Positions 12,901-25,700 of a stretch of DNA of 64,000 nt are shown piece after piece; the stretch's first letter is position 1; each line of letters begins with the position of its first letter. The notes below the pieces were generated by a model, which was not told where the DNA came from, made no database searches, and saw nothing but the letters and a program-made list of their open reading frames with translations. Source of the DNA: Aulostomus chinensis (taxonomy: Eukaryota; Chordata; Actinopteri; Syngnathiformes; Aulostomidae); the NCBI GenBank assembly GCA_037954235.1, contig JBBMOA010000018.1:10361001-10425000 (forward strand), given 5' to 3'. The position numbers were made by a program, and so were the translations under genes.

Positions 12901-15900
12901 CGAAAATCACAATTCCATTTTTAAGCACAGCAGAGGTAGTTTCACGTGTAACAGACACCCCTATTGATTCAGATTTCACTTTCCTCTTGATGTTATTTTT
13001 GGGCGTACTTAATATGTATGTGGGGGTGGGGGCTATGAATCACGCAACTGCACAATTTCATGCCTGATTTTAAGATAACTTGAAGCTGAGATGTTTTGGT
13101 TTTTTGGGGGGGGCATTTAAGAACTCAACTATTTATCCGATTTTTAATGAGAAGAAATCCTGTAACAGCCAGAGAAGCCATTCTTACTGATGTGGAGCAA
13201 CTCTAGCAGCACTGGAGGAGGAGAGAGACAATATCAGGAGAGAAGACGCAGGTGATGATGGCACTAGTGCCGGAGGATGGTTAATGGAAACCTGTGAATG
13301 AGGTCGCGATAGGGAGAAGGTGGTTTGGACGAGGAAGAATATCTAACCAATGCAGTCCTCACCAAAGGGGAAGACGACCTGGGCACCCTGCTTATTCTCA
13401 CCCAAATTAACCGTGATCAAAGCTAAATAATGCTGGTTGGAGGAGCTTCTTTTATCACAGAGAGCGTACCTGCTCCGGATGCACCTCCCTTGATTTTGTT
13501 CACAGTAAAAAGATGAATCTCTTCTCATTTGTGCTCCAAAGCTGATGCAGGAGCTGGAAATTGGACATACAGTACGTGACCAAGGACTTGAATTGCCTCA
13601 GGAGCCCTAAGGCCTCAACCATCAGCAATGATGTTTAATGATTTTTAATTTTTTTTTTTATCCATTTATTTAACCATGAACAGGCTAGAAAATTGCATAA
13701 TTCCAACCCCTCTAATCCTTTTAAGCAGCAGGCGATGATTGCTTTGAAGAGTGCACATTTACAAAGATGAGGAAAAGTGTATCCCTGAGATGAGCGGCCG
13801 AAGGTGTCAGGAAGGGTTGATGGAGTCACGGAGGGGAAGAATCCACTGCGAATCTCCTCATCTAATAAGCAAAGAGGGAGACCACAAAGTAGGCAAAGGG
13901 ACGACACACACCAATACACGCTTAGCACTCAAGAGACTTTTCTTTGTATAATGAGGAATTTAAAGTGACCAGATTGTTCCTGCTGTAATGAATCTTGCTA
14001 CAATGAAAACTTCAGTCACCTGGATGGATGGATGGATGGATGGATGGATGGGTGGATGATATTTACACACACGAAAAAAAAACGCCAACAGTTTCTGCGT
14101 CTTATCTACGTGAGGTTTTAATTTAAATGTCAATTTGCTGGAATCAATCACCAAGAGATGGTGAAAGAAGATACCCAGACTTCCCCATCTATTGACACAC
14201 TGGAGTTCATCACAAGCATAGAACAGGAGAACAGGAACACCAAAGAAGTCTTCTGAGTTGGCATTCTCAATTCCATTTGTTCAGTTTTTCTAATTTGACG
14301 TACGCACTGTATGCCACCATTTGTGCGGTATGTGGAAGGGTGATGCAATTGTTTGGCCGTGACGTATGTCACCTTTACTTGGTGGTCAATCCAAATGCAT
14401 CACAAATTTTAACAGAACTTTAAGAAGTTTGGCCCCTAAAAAAAAAAACATACATGAATGTGTGTGTGTGTGTGTGTCTGTCCACCACTGTTGTGCAAAT
14501 GTTAGGAGTTGACGCCGCGAGACGAGCAGTAGGCGGCGGGTGTCGTCCGTTACAGAGAATGAGGGTGTTAGGGGTAGGAGGTGAAAGAGCCCCAGTCAAC
14601 CGGACTGGGATTCTAACAGTGGTGAGCCAGGGCTCTGGATTACAAGTGTTCTGGTAGCTGTGGTGTGAAGATCACATGATTGAGGTGTGTGATCATTTAT
14701 TCGCTGGAAATATTTCCAATGCACTTACTCCCATTTATGTTTTATAAATACACCTTCTCCCGCAAGGGTTAAAACTCTTTTATGATGTTTAGAGATTTCT
14801 TTGAGGTTTTGGTGCTTCCACTCAGTTTTTGATGCTCAAAATGAAACTGTGCATGAAAAGAGTTGCATCAACATTTGCCTATTATCAGCAGATGTTTGAT
14901 CTGTTTCTGACGGGAAAACAAATTTACCTTGAAATGGGTTTTTATTAATGATCTGCATTATTGCTGTAATTTCCTTAAGGCAGAAATATTTTAATTAAAC
15001 GTCATTATGCTTCCACAATCCATTCTTTTCATGTTCAAGGACGCTTTTAATTTTCATTCGCTTTCCAGAGACAAAAATCTGCAAAGGTAGGAGACATGTT
15101 TAATGTGCAGCTAGGCGATAAAATGGAGTTTGATTCCGCATTTCCATATTGCTCCCAGATTGTTGATGGTCCTTCTCATACCGACTGAAATTAAAGTTAT
15201 AAATATTGATTATTTACCTGAACTCTGACCCTCATAATGCCAAGCCAATCACCGCACCTCGACGTGCGATTTATCAGCAAGCTTGTATTTCTGTGGTTCT
15301 GCCATCCTTCAGTAAACACTGGTTTATGGTTTCACTGGAACTTCCTGGTGCGGTCAATAGCATTGATAACAGCTTAGCAGCTAAATGGGCTGGAAATGTG
15401 TTTGATAGTCAATTCTGTAAGCTCAGCTGAGCCCGCAGTCTGGGAGAGAAGAAGATATTATTTCATTTTGATTACTTCTCCAGGCTTATGATGAGGTTAT
15501 TGTTGAAAACGCACTGGGAGGAAGTATCTGTATATTAAAGGGGTAAAAGGAATCAGCTGTGGCTCTAGAAACTGCAGGTGTGAAAGTGCTCCATTGAGGT
15601 GATTAAACATTAAAAGTCTACCGATGGAGGGATTTTGATCTGTCTCGCTTGTTAAAGTCAGATACTCGTGTAGTCACTGCTCAGTTTTAGTCACACGTTT
15701 GACACCCCTTTGCTGTAACACACACACACACACACACACATAGGATGCCTAAAAACACACAACTGATAACAATGCTCAACAGATGTGGAACGTGTTAATG
15801 AACCAGGGGAGATGTAGCAGCTCTTGTTGTGCATCTGTTTGTGTGTTTCTTCAGACTGTCGTCAGACACTGTTAACAGCCTCTCTTACATCAATGCTGGC

Positions 15901-18900
15901 AAAAACATCATCAGAAATTGGCACAGGCGACTTACAAATCACCATATTTTGGGATGCAGTGAAGTGAAGCTTTACAATCGGAGCCTGACTGATAACCTGT
16001 GTGGCTTGTTTCAGATGTGTACAAATATATATGCTCAATTTCGAAAAATATCTCATTAGGATTATTTTAAGAGATCTTTATAGTGTCATTGTTCATGTTC
16101 TAACTGAGGAACATGGTAAAATTTCAACATTTTTGTTGCAGTCTGCAGCTGAAAAGTCCGAATCCCATTTTTTTTAGGCTGGGATATCTCTTCAGCTCTG
16201 CGATGCTTCATTTAGAATGAACATTTCCCACCCCTTGGAATTTGGATATTGCACAAGAAAAAAACAAGATATTTATTTTCATAATTCAGAAAAAAGATGT
16301 ATATAATTCATGATTATTAAATCTTCAATAAAGGTTATTGACTTGCAACCCATCCAGTGTGAACCCCGCCTCTCACCCAATGCCCCCCCCCCCCCCACAC
16401 ACACACACACACACACACTCACACACACCACCACCGTTCATGGATAAGCGGTATAGATAATGGATGGATGGAAGTTTATTGATCACTGATGTGATTTTAG
16501 ACATTTTGGAACCGTAACATATCCTGCCTCCCTTCCATATCTTTATGTTTGAGGGATAATTCCACCCAAAAATAAAATATGAATGTATATAATGCAGACG
16601 ATATAAACCCATTCAAATTTTCTTACCCCCAAATGTCCTGCATCATTCGGGCTCCCGTTATGAGACACATGCTGATGTGTACTGAGGCGTGGTCGTACGT
16701 GTGGAACTCATCAAACACACACAATAATCTAAAGATCCAAAGACAGCCCTATCGATTCATGAGCCAGTTCATCCTTTGTGATGACACTGAAAAAGAATCC
16801 ATGTAAGATATGAATCACTTTCTTTATTTCATCCGTCGTTTGAAAAGTGAACATTATTCTGCAACACTCTTTGGCCACCCGTGTGCGCCATCATAATCGA
16901 AGCTGACATGTGAAGACTCTTGGAATACATTACATTACCTGCGTTTTGAAGTGTTTTTGTTCCAGCTGGGTTGTTCTTTGTTCACAGCAACGTAACAGTC
17001 ATCAACTCCAGACACTTTGAGCGAGTGACTCACGCAACAAGTGGACGTTAGTCACTGTGTAATTGCTGCAAATCAGTCGATAGCGAAAAAAATTCGATGC
17101 ATTTGTTTACATACGAGGCAGCGCTTCACAGTTGGATAACAATAAAGCACGGTTGAATGTGCTGTTTTGTTTATTTCGAAGGACCATTGAGGTTGTTGAC
17201 CCTCCGTACTCCAACCAAAGCTGAACAGAAACGACGTTGCTGCTGTGTCTTGTTGAAGGGTGCTGATGTGCCCATCCCTGTCAAAAGGCAGTCCACTGAT
17301 ACATCATCTATATTCAGGGTTTATGATGGAACTGACATGGAGGGGTAAAGAATCAGAACTCTTCAGATACATATGTACTTTGTCTAACCAGGATGTCCCA
17401 TTAAAATCTAGGCGAGACCTGAGTAGAGTTAAATATTATGATGGTTAAATAACACGCTTAAACTTCCTACAGCTAGACAGCGTGACAATATCGCCATGGT
17501 AAACTCAATAGAAGAGTAATGACAACATTTAACATTCAAATAACTGTGTGATTAATTATAAATGCTAAAAGCTACATCTTTGACTGGAGCAAAAGAAAAA
17601 AAAATACATATTATGGAAATGAGAGCAAGAGCGCCAGTAGCATTAATGTGACGATAACATTTGTCCCCCCGTTTTAATGCATTAAAAAATGGAGTTCCAT
17701 CAAGGGTTTTAAAAGCAAGACTTGGTGAAAGAAAGACAGAGAACGAGAAGAGAGGACAGCAGGGAGGGAGGCAGCTCTGGCACGTGAGAGGACGATAACA
17801 GACCCATCATCAAAATCAGTCTGTGACTTGTTGATTACATCTTCCTCACTGGTAGCTTCCATCCTTTGACGTTTCCTCTGTGATGGTGAACGTCACTGAC
17901 AGTCCATCACCTCACGCTTCTTGACAGTCTTTATGCATCTGTCTTTCACTTGTTTTCCAGCTTCTATACCTTCTTTAGAGTTAGCAGAGGGATGGCTGAC
18001 TGATTTCTCCATTATCTACTCTCCCGGCCTGGCAGCCTTCTCTGAGTGGGTGCAATTAAAGTGCCAAGCGTAATCATGCCAGCAAGTGTCAGTGATGGGT
18101 TTTTGGTTTTTTTTTTTCCTACTTAAAATGCATTAAGATTAAGAAGGTTGTAATCAAAGGCAGAGGCACATATCGAAAACTCTTAACATGTGTTTTTTAC
18201 CCTTCAGTTGAAAACATATTGGCATGATTTCCTAGTTCTTTAAATAAGTGGAAACGTTTAGGATCGAAGCATGTCCTCTCCACTGTCAGAGGCAATGTGA
18301 ATGCCGCTGTTTCTGCAAGCTGATAAAACTTACAGCTCCTGGATTGGCTTCAGTGAATTAGCTTCAGATGGACTGTCTGCACAATGGCAGGCGAGCAAGT
18401 TGTACTCATTTGTTTCAGGAATACAGAGAAGAAAAAACAATAGTCAAAGGAGATGGCAAATACCCCTTTTCATCTTTAAATCATCACCAAACCTACCAAA
18501 AAAAAAAGCAGGTTGACCCTTTTCCCACCATGAGGTGACAAGTTGCCTTTCTGTTGTTTATTTGTGTGTATGTTTTTTTCATTTTTTTTCCTGCAAGATA
18601 AAGTTCAATGTCATAAACGCATCCCCAAATTTTTACTGTGACAACCTAAAATGACAAAAATGCTGCTTAAAAGCAGACTGGTCGTATTTAGAGCCAAAAA
18701 TGACGAAGGAAGTTACCAGCGGAGGCCTCCACATCGTTGACTGCAGTGTTCCAGCAGCTTCTCATATGTTACGTTACGTTCACCCAAGTTTTGCGTTAAC
18801 ATCTAGTCTCCTGTAGGGTCGTTTTACCCAGGATGGACTACAGATTAAACCCCTTCTCACTGGAGATTAAAAGCCAAAAGTTACTGACATTTTTCGCCCA

Positions 18901-19654
18901 GTGGAAAAGTCCTGGTCGATGAGGAGCCTGGGGAGACCTCAGCAGCCACACTGGGAGGGTGCAGGTCACCTCTGATAAGTGTTCACAATGGCTGTAAATT
19001 TTCCGGTAAGAATTGGATTTTGGTTAGGTTTGGTGTGCATCCAGTTGTTAAGGTAATGGCCTAGAGGATGGATAGGAATGATCAATCGCTGCCAGTCCCC
19101 CTGAAGATCGTAGCTCTGTCTGTGTTTGTGTTTACATTTTACAAGTGTGCGCGTGATGGCGGTCCTCCATATATCAGCATGTTGGCTTCTCCATATTCTT
19201 GTGGCATGTCATACTTTACTATTATGCTTTTATTATGCTCTCAAAAGTTTTATCAGTCAAAATATATATGCAGCACTGCAATTGAGCTATAGCCTCATTG
19301 TCTGTTAAATAAAACCCAGCACAATATGCTAAATAATGGCTGTAACTCACTGAGGGAAATGTGTAGTTCCAAAACAACTTTTCACGTTGGAAAAAAAAAT
19401 ACAAAAGTTACACAGCTGACTATATGGAGCTATTCAACACACTTGGTACCGACAGAATAAACTCTGAGATGGCAAAATGTCACACTTTATCCACATCTGT
19501 GTCTGCGTAGGCTGCAGAGAGTATGTCTGTTTTGTCTTTTGCCACCTCTATAATTCAATTTAAGCTGTTTTGTTGTGCTGGTATGAAATATATATGTCTC
19601 AATTTAACAAAATTAAAAGTTAAGAGTAAGACTTTGTGATAAGTGAACAATTTG

Positions 19655-19712
<58 letters not shown>

Positions 19713-22700
19713 AGATGGGGGTTCATGTCTGCCTCGGGAGATGTTTGTAATTAATGAAAAGCCGCTTTGCCACCTGCCGCTCTAATGTCACTGGGATCTA
19801 GAGGTGTGAATCCTGAGGAGCTGCATAAATATTTAACCAAGGCATGAAAGAGGTGGCAAGTGAATTCTTGGAATAGGGCAGCAAAGCTGATGAGAGACAG
19901 AAATAGTGAAGACGCATAAAGCTCTGACAGACGGATCAGAGTCAACAGCAATGCAGGAAAATAGAAGATGCAAGAGAAACCAAACGCAGTGACATTGCCA
20001 CAGCAGAGGAGCACAAACTACAAGATGACAACTTTTTTTTGTATCTTTTAGAAGAATCTCCTGTAATCTTCCAAAAAAAAATCATTAACCTGCTGTAATA
20101 AGCAGATTTATTGTTTGTGCAAAGCTCAAATGTGCAATGAGCTGGTAAGTCAACATCACCACCATCGCCACCCCAACCTGAGGTCATTTACCACCTGATC
20201 TCCCCCAGTATTGCGCTTGAAGGGACATTACAGTCATGGAGTTCTGCGTTTCCTGGTCAGCAGCACTGGTGTAGTAGACAAACTACTGCTGCAGCAGAAG
20301 AGGAATGTTCAGTCGTTCACAGTTGTCTTGTATGATAAAAGTGTACGTGAATATTCCTGTTAACTGTGTTTGAAAAAGAGAAAATACTCAGATCACATAG
20401 TGCCATGTCGGTCTGCCGGTTAGCAAACTCAATTTTTACCACCATTTACAAACCTAATTATATATTTATGGCGACTGTCTCTTTGATATCTAAGTGTAAA
20501 TGCTAAGGCCTGGCAATACTGAGAGCTAATCATCATTAGACACTGATGCAGAAAAGCTACAAGCATGGAAATGAAAAACGGTAGCAGCAAGCTAACATTA
20601 GCGTCACTCCTGTGATGAGCATGTGTAACAGATATGGTCAGGTGTATGGAAGAATGACTCATGGAGTGGTTATCCAGGATTTATTTACTCCAGCAGAAGA
20701 CACAGTTTCAATACATTAAATGTCTTCTGGCCTCTTCTCCACATCTGCTCCTAGCCTGAATGCATAAAACACAGCATTTCCACAAGGAAATGGCTGTCAA
20801 TATACGTTGGTCACGCGACACAAGGCAGCTTGCCGTTAAACAGTTCGCGCCAAGACAATTTTTAACAAAACAGTCATGACAAAATAAGCTTGATGTCCAG
20901 CTCCTTCATGAACACCTCGCAGAACCTCACTCTTAAGCGAGTCAGGGACAACATGTTGGTTTTCGGGTTCCTTGAAATCCTGTACAGCACACCATTGCTC
21001 ACAGTGAGCTTGTCCCAGCGCCTCAGGTATCTTGTGACAGAGATAGGCTCATAAATCTTTTTCTTCTAGAAGGTCTCCGATGTCTCTCAACATAGAACAG
21101 CACACGAGAGAGTGTTCTATCCTCAAGCTGCTTATCATGGAGCTCCATTTTGGTGTAGGCAGGTACAGTAAGGTGTCTTGTCCAGGTGGAATCAACTGAG
21201 GTACATGGTGCAACACTTCAACAGCACAAGCACTCGGACCAGCATCCCACTCGGTGTGTGACTGAAGTACAGCAGACACATCCTCCATTGCAACAGACTG
21301 CGTGTGCATGTAAAGTGGCCTGCATGTGGACGGGGCAGTGTTCCTCACTGGAGAGGGCTCCTTGCGACCACTGGATGATCGGAAGGAATTTTGGACACAA
21401 GCACTCGACATATGTATGACCTCAGCAAGAAGACTTGTATGAGGTTCTGCAAGCAGTCTATGACCAACGCTCTCCTTGACAAATGGCACACGGCTCAGAG
21501 CATCAGCTACAACGTTCTGCTGACCCGGAACGTACTTGATATCAAAGTCATAACTCGCCAATTTGGCTACCCAGTGTTGCTCACAACAGTCTAGCTTTGG
21601 CTTTGTCAGGATGTGAGGCAACGAGTTACTGTCCGTCCAGACTGTGGATTTCTGGCCTTTCAGCCAGTGGCTGAATTTGTCACAGACTGACCATTTCAAG
21701 GCCAAAAATTCAAACCGATGACTTCTTCTGGGACTGAGATAATGACTTGCTGGTGAAAGCAATGGGCCTGGCTCTAGTGTCACCTTCTTGGATTTGAGAG
21801 AGCACAGCACCTATGCCATCCATGAAGGCATCAGTCAACAGTAGAAAGGGTCGGGTGAAATCAGGATGAGCCAAGACGACGCCACGGACCAGTGAAGCCT
21901 TCAGGTTTTAGAAAGCCTGTTCCTGCTCTGGCGTCCAGTCAGACACACACACCTTCCTGCTTGACAGTGTGTTTTTGTGTCGCTTGCCTGTTCTTTTCCT
22001 GCCCTTCAACAGGTTAAAGAGCGGCTTGGCAATGGCAGAATATCTGGGCACGAAGTGCTGATAGTAATTTATCCTACCTAAAAAGGATCTTATCCGTTTC
22101 TGGGATGGGGTCACACCATCAGACTCCATGAGGACGGCGCTTGTCATATTTGTGATGCTCTCAACTTTACTTGGGTCTGTTGAAACACTGTTCTCATCTA
22201 TTATGTGACCAAGAAACTTCACTGACCTCCTGAGGAAGAAGCACTTTTTGGGGGCTAACTTCAGGTTATGGCCACGCAGCCCGCCAAACACCATCTCCAG
22301 GCGTTGTAAGGCAGCCTCCTCATCAGGTGCAAACACCAACAGATCATCCACATAGCACAGCAGACTCAGATAGTTTTGGTCTCCAAAAATGCTGGTCATC
22401 ACGCGCATAAAGCTACCAGGGCTATTGCATAAACACTGCGATATATGGTTATACTCATACAAGCCCATGGGAGTGGTAAAGGCAGTGTACTTCCTGTCAT
22501 CCTCATGAAGTGGCATGTTGTAAAATCCTGAAGTCAAATCCATTGTACTGAAGAGGCAGTTGCCTCCCAGCGCGGCCAAACAATCTGCCTGGTGAGGAAG
22601 GGGATGAGCATCCTTCAGAGTTCTTTTGTTCAACCAGCTTCAGTCCATACAGATGTGGAGCTCTCCATTTTTTTTTCCACACATGCACCAATGGTGATGC

Positions 22701-25700
22701 ATATTCACTGGTTGATCTTATGATTTCCCTTTTCCTCCATCTCACTCAGTACCTGACGCAGCTTTTGATACTGGCTAGGGGGCACTCTCCTGTTCGGAAG
22801 TGTGAATGGTCTGTTTTCTGACAGGTGTATGAGGTGTACAAAACCCTTCGCCTCACCACAGTCAAGATGATGGCGTGAGAAGACATCCTCACACTGCAAA
22901 ATGAGGTCGGCCATCCTCCTCTTATAGTCTGCTGACACTTCACGACTTGATGTCCACAGTACTGAGCCCGACTGATCTGATGAGCCAGACTGATCTGAGC
23001 TCATCTGTGGCAGAGTTTACATCAGCAGTAGGTGGCACAGCTGATTGGGTGCAGCTAACCAGGGGAACCTCTGAGTGCTCAGCAACATTCATGTCCTCAA
23101 GTGCTACACAAGAGTAAAGATCAGCCAGCTTTGCATTGCGCCTTAACAGCACAGGCTCGTCAGATGCATTGATGAGCTTTATTGGGACCCATCTGTCTCC
23201 CCACAGTGGAGTGACAATCTTGGAGACCAAAACACCCCTGGGAGCTGAGCGGGACTAAGTGGGTTCGGTCATGACGGTGCTGCCTGGGGAAAAGGCAGTG
23301 TTTTTGGATAGTTTCCCCAGATGAGATATTCATGGCCAGGCTCAAGACAGGTAACTAAGTTACATCTGACTGTACCAACCTTGTCAGGGACATCCTCACC
23401 TTTCCAAGGGCTCAGACCAGACAGCATAGACAGAAAATGTTCAATTTCTGTGTCTGCAGCTGGGCAGTGGCCCAATACTGTATCCCAGTAGGACTCACAT
23501 AGCTTAGACTGATGCAAGATATGTTTCATGACATTGGTCCCTAGTATCAAGTAATCATGCTGTCCTGGGACAACTGGTGCGGGAACCAACATCTTACAGC
23601 CATACAGCTCCATCTCCAGGTTAAAAGCACACTTCGGCTTAACACGAAGTCCACCACATCCAACAAGGATTACGTTCACATCTATCCGTTTTTGGTCAGT
23701 TATCACTCCAGTCTCTCTCATTTTCATCTCAGCTCTTTCACTGATACTGCAGGTCATTGAACCACTGACAACATGCTGCCCATCTTCACTGCTCCACCCA
23801 TGGCCAGAGATGTGTAGAAAAGGCTGTCACTGCTGCCAACTCTGTGAATATTCTGGTAAACAACTATAAAGTCTTTACATGAGTCTCTCACAGATGTATA
23901 AACTCTTTCAGCACCAGCCATGTCATCAGTTTGGGAGTTTGTGGTGAGACCTGTACTGCCTCCCTCCAAATACAAGTCAGTTAGTTTCCCTCAGACTGGG
24001 ATTGGGAGGAGTTATAGATGGGGCAATTCAGTCTGGTGTAGCCAGGGGCCAGGCAGGCAAAACACAGCCTCCCGGACATGCAATGTGAAATGGTGGTGTG
24101 GCTTGAATCATTACAAACTTTACAAAATGCCTCTCTGGGACGTCTTTCACGACTGGCACGCTGGAATGTCCCACCTCGAGCTGGAGGAGTGTTGCGCTGC
24201 TGCATTTTCTCCATCATCTCTTGAAACATGTCAACCATACAAGTGAGAAGTCTTTCCTCTGACCGCTGGAGATTTGGTGCCACAGCTGGTAAAGGGGAAT
24301 GACTTTGAGCATGGTGGGAATCACCTTGAACTGGGGCAGCTGATGGAGGGGGGCAAGGGGGATGACACACATGGTGCTGGGCTTGGAGAGGGGAAGGCAA
24401 GGGACATGGAGTATGACACTGTTCAGACACTGCCAGGTTTGCTGATGCTGGACTGGGTTGTTCAGAGGTGAGAGTGGTGATGTGGCTTTTAAGCCATGCA
24501 ACACCAGTGGTCCTCCCACTGGCCCTCAACTCTCTCTGATCATCATCAATCCTCTGCTGAACATCACGTGAAGTCCACTCATGAATTGGCTTACACTTAC
24601 GGATGCAGGACAGCTCTTGGTTGGGGCAGTGTTTGACGAACATGAGAGCCACTTCATCATTCATGTTCTCCATCTGCTTTCCTTGTCTGTGCAAGCCCTC
24701 AAGAGCTGCATCTGCTGCCTTGCTCAGTCTTATCCAGTAGTTGACTGGGTTTCTCTGTTTGGGCAGAGTAGCATAGGAGTCTGCGAGAGGGAGACAGGAG
24801 GGAGCATGACTGAAATAGTGGAGAAGGACATTGTATATCAGTTCAGGTTTCTGCTTAACATCATGTGCTGCATCAGCATGTAAGGCACTCTTCAAGACAT
24901 CTCTGGCCTTGCCCATTAGATGGCACATAATTTCATCTGCTTGTTCATGCACAGAAATCTCCTGCTTTCTGAGATGAGTCTTAGTCATGTCAATCCAGTC
25001 CTGGACTGAGTATTTGCCAGTGGTGTCACCCCTGAATGCTTGGAGTTCTTTATTAGACTTACTGTGGACAGTCACATGTGGGGGGACATGCTTTGTGACA
25101 TCACAGTGTGTGTTCCTGGTGACAGTAGTCTGGTTGTCACTAGTCATGTTCAACACCAGCTGACATTAGCTGTGCAACAATGGATTCACCAATTTGAGCG
25201 CCCAACTGCCCTACCATGTCCGTGAGGTGGTGAATGGCATCGTCACTATCAGGTGTGCAAGTGTGGCGACCGTCCCTCATGAACCCACTAACTGGAGTAC
25301 AACTTGGGTTCTGACCTAACCCTGTACCGCACAATCATCAAATGTGCACTTTGAATGCCCCACACCCCTACTGTCAGCAATATCACTGAGCAAAACACCC
25401 CTTCCTTTTGGCAACATAGGGCTAACAAATCTATCCATAAGTTATCTTAGCAGTTGCTTCCAATTAACAGACGTACTTGCGTTGTGTCTTGTACAGAAAC
25501 AAGATGGAGCAGAAAAATTGGTCAATTAGAAGAAGAGAAAATATATATATACACACTCACACACTACAGTAACCAAAAATTGTCAACCCACTGATGACAC
25601 AAAATTTAAAGCATTATTCCCCCATTATTAGTCTCCTATTAACCTGGCCACTAAACAATCTTGAGATGTAGATCAGGACGGCAGCACAGCATCCACGGCG

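Larger units (their letters stand above)
3634..20619 (+). other. rab26: rab26 intron 2, first part (17 kb)
   Basis: Start of a 28.2-kb intron. Apart from the SINE at 10648-11007, a SINE tail fragment at 16341-16471 and microsatellites at 3896-3937, 14021-14058, 14459-14477, 15718-15740, 16383-16429 and 19657-19711, I see AT-rich unique sequence. The reading frames here are short, overlap on both strands and match nothing I know. Confidence 0.85.

Noticed and set aside
14021..14058. CRISPR-like or protein-coding tandem repeat
   Set aside because: It is a plain (TGGA)n microsatellite with no spacers.
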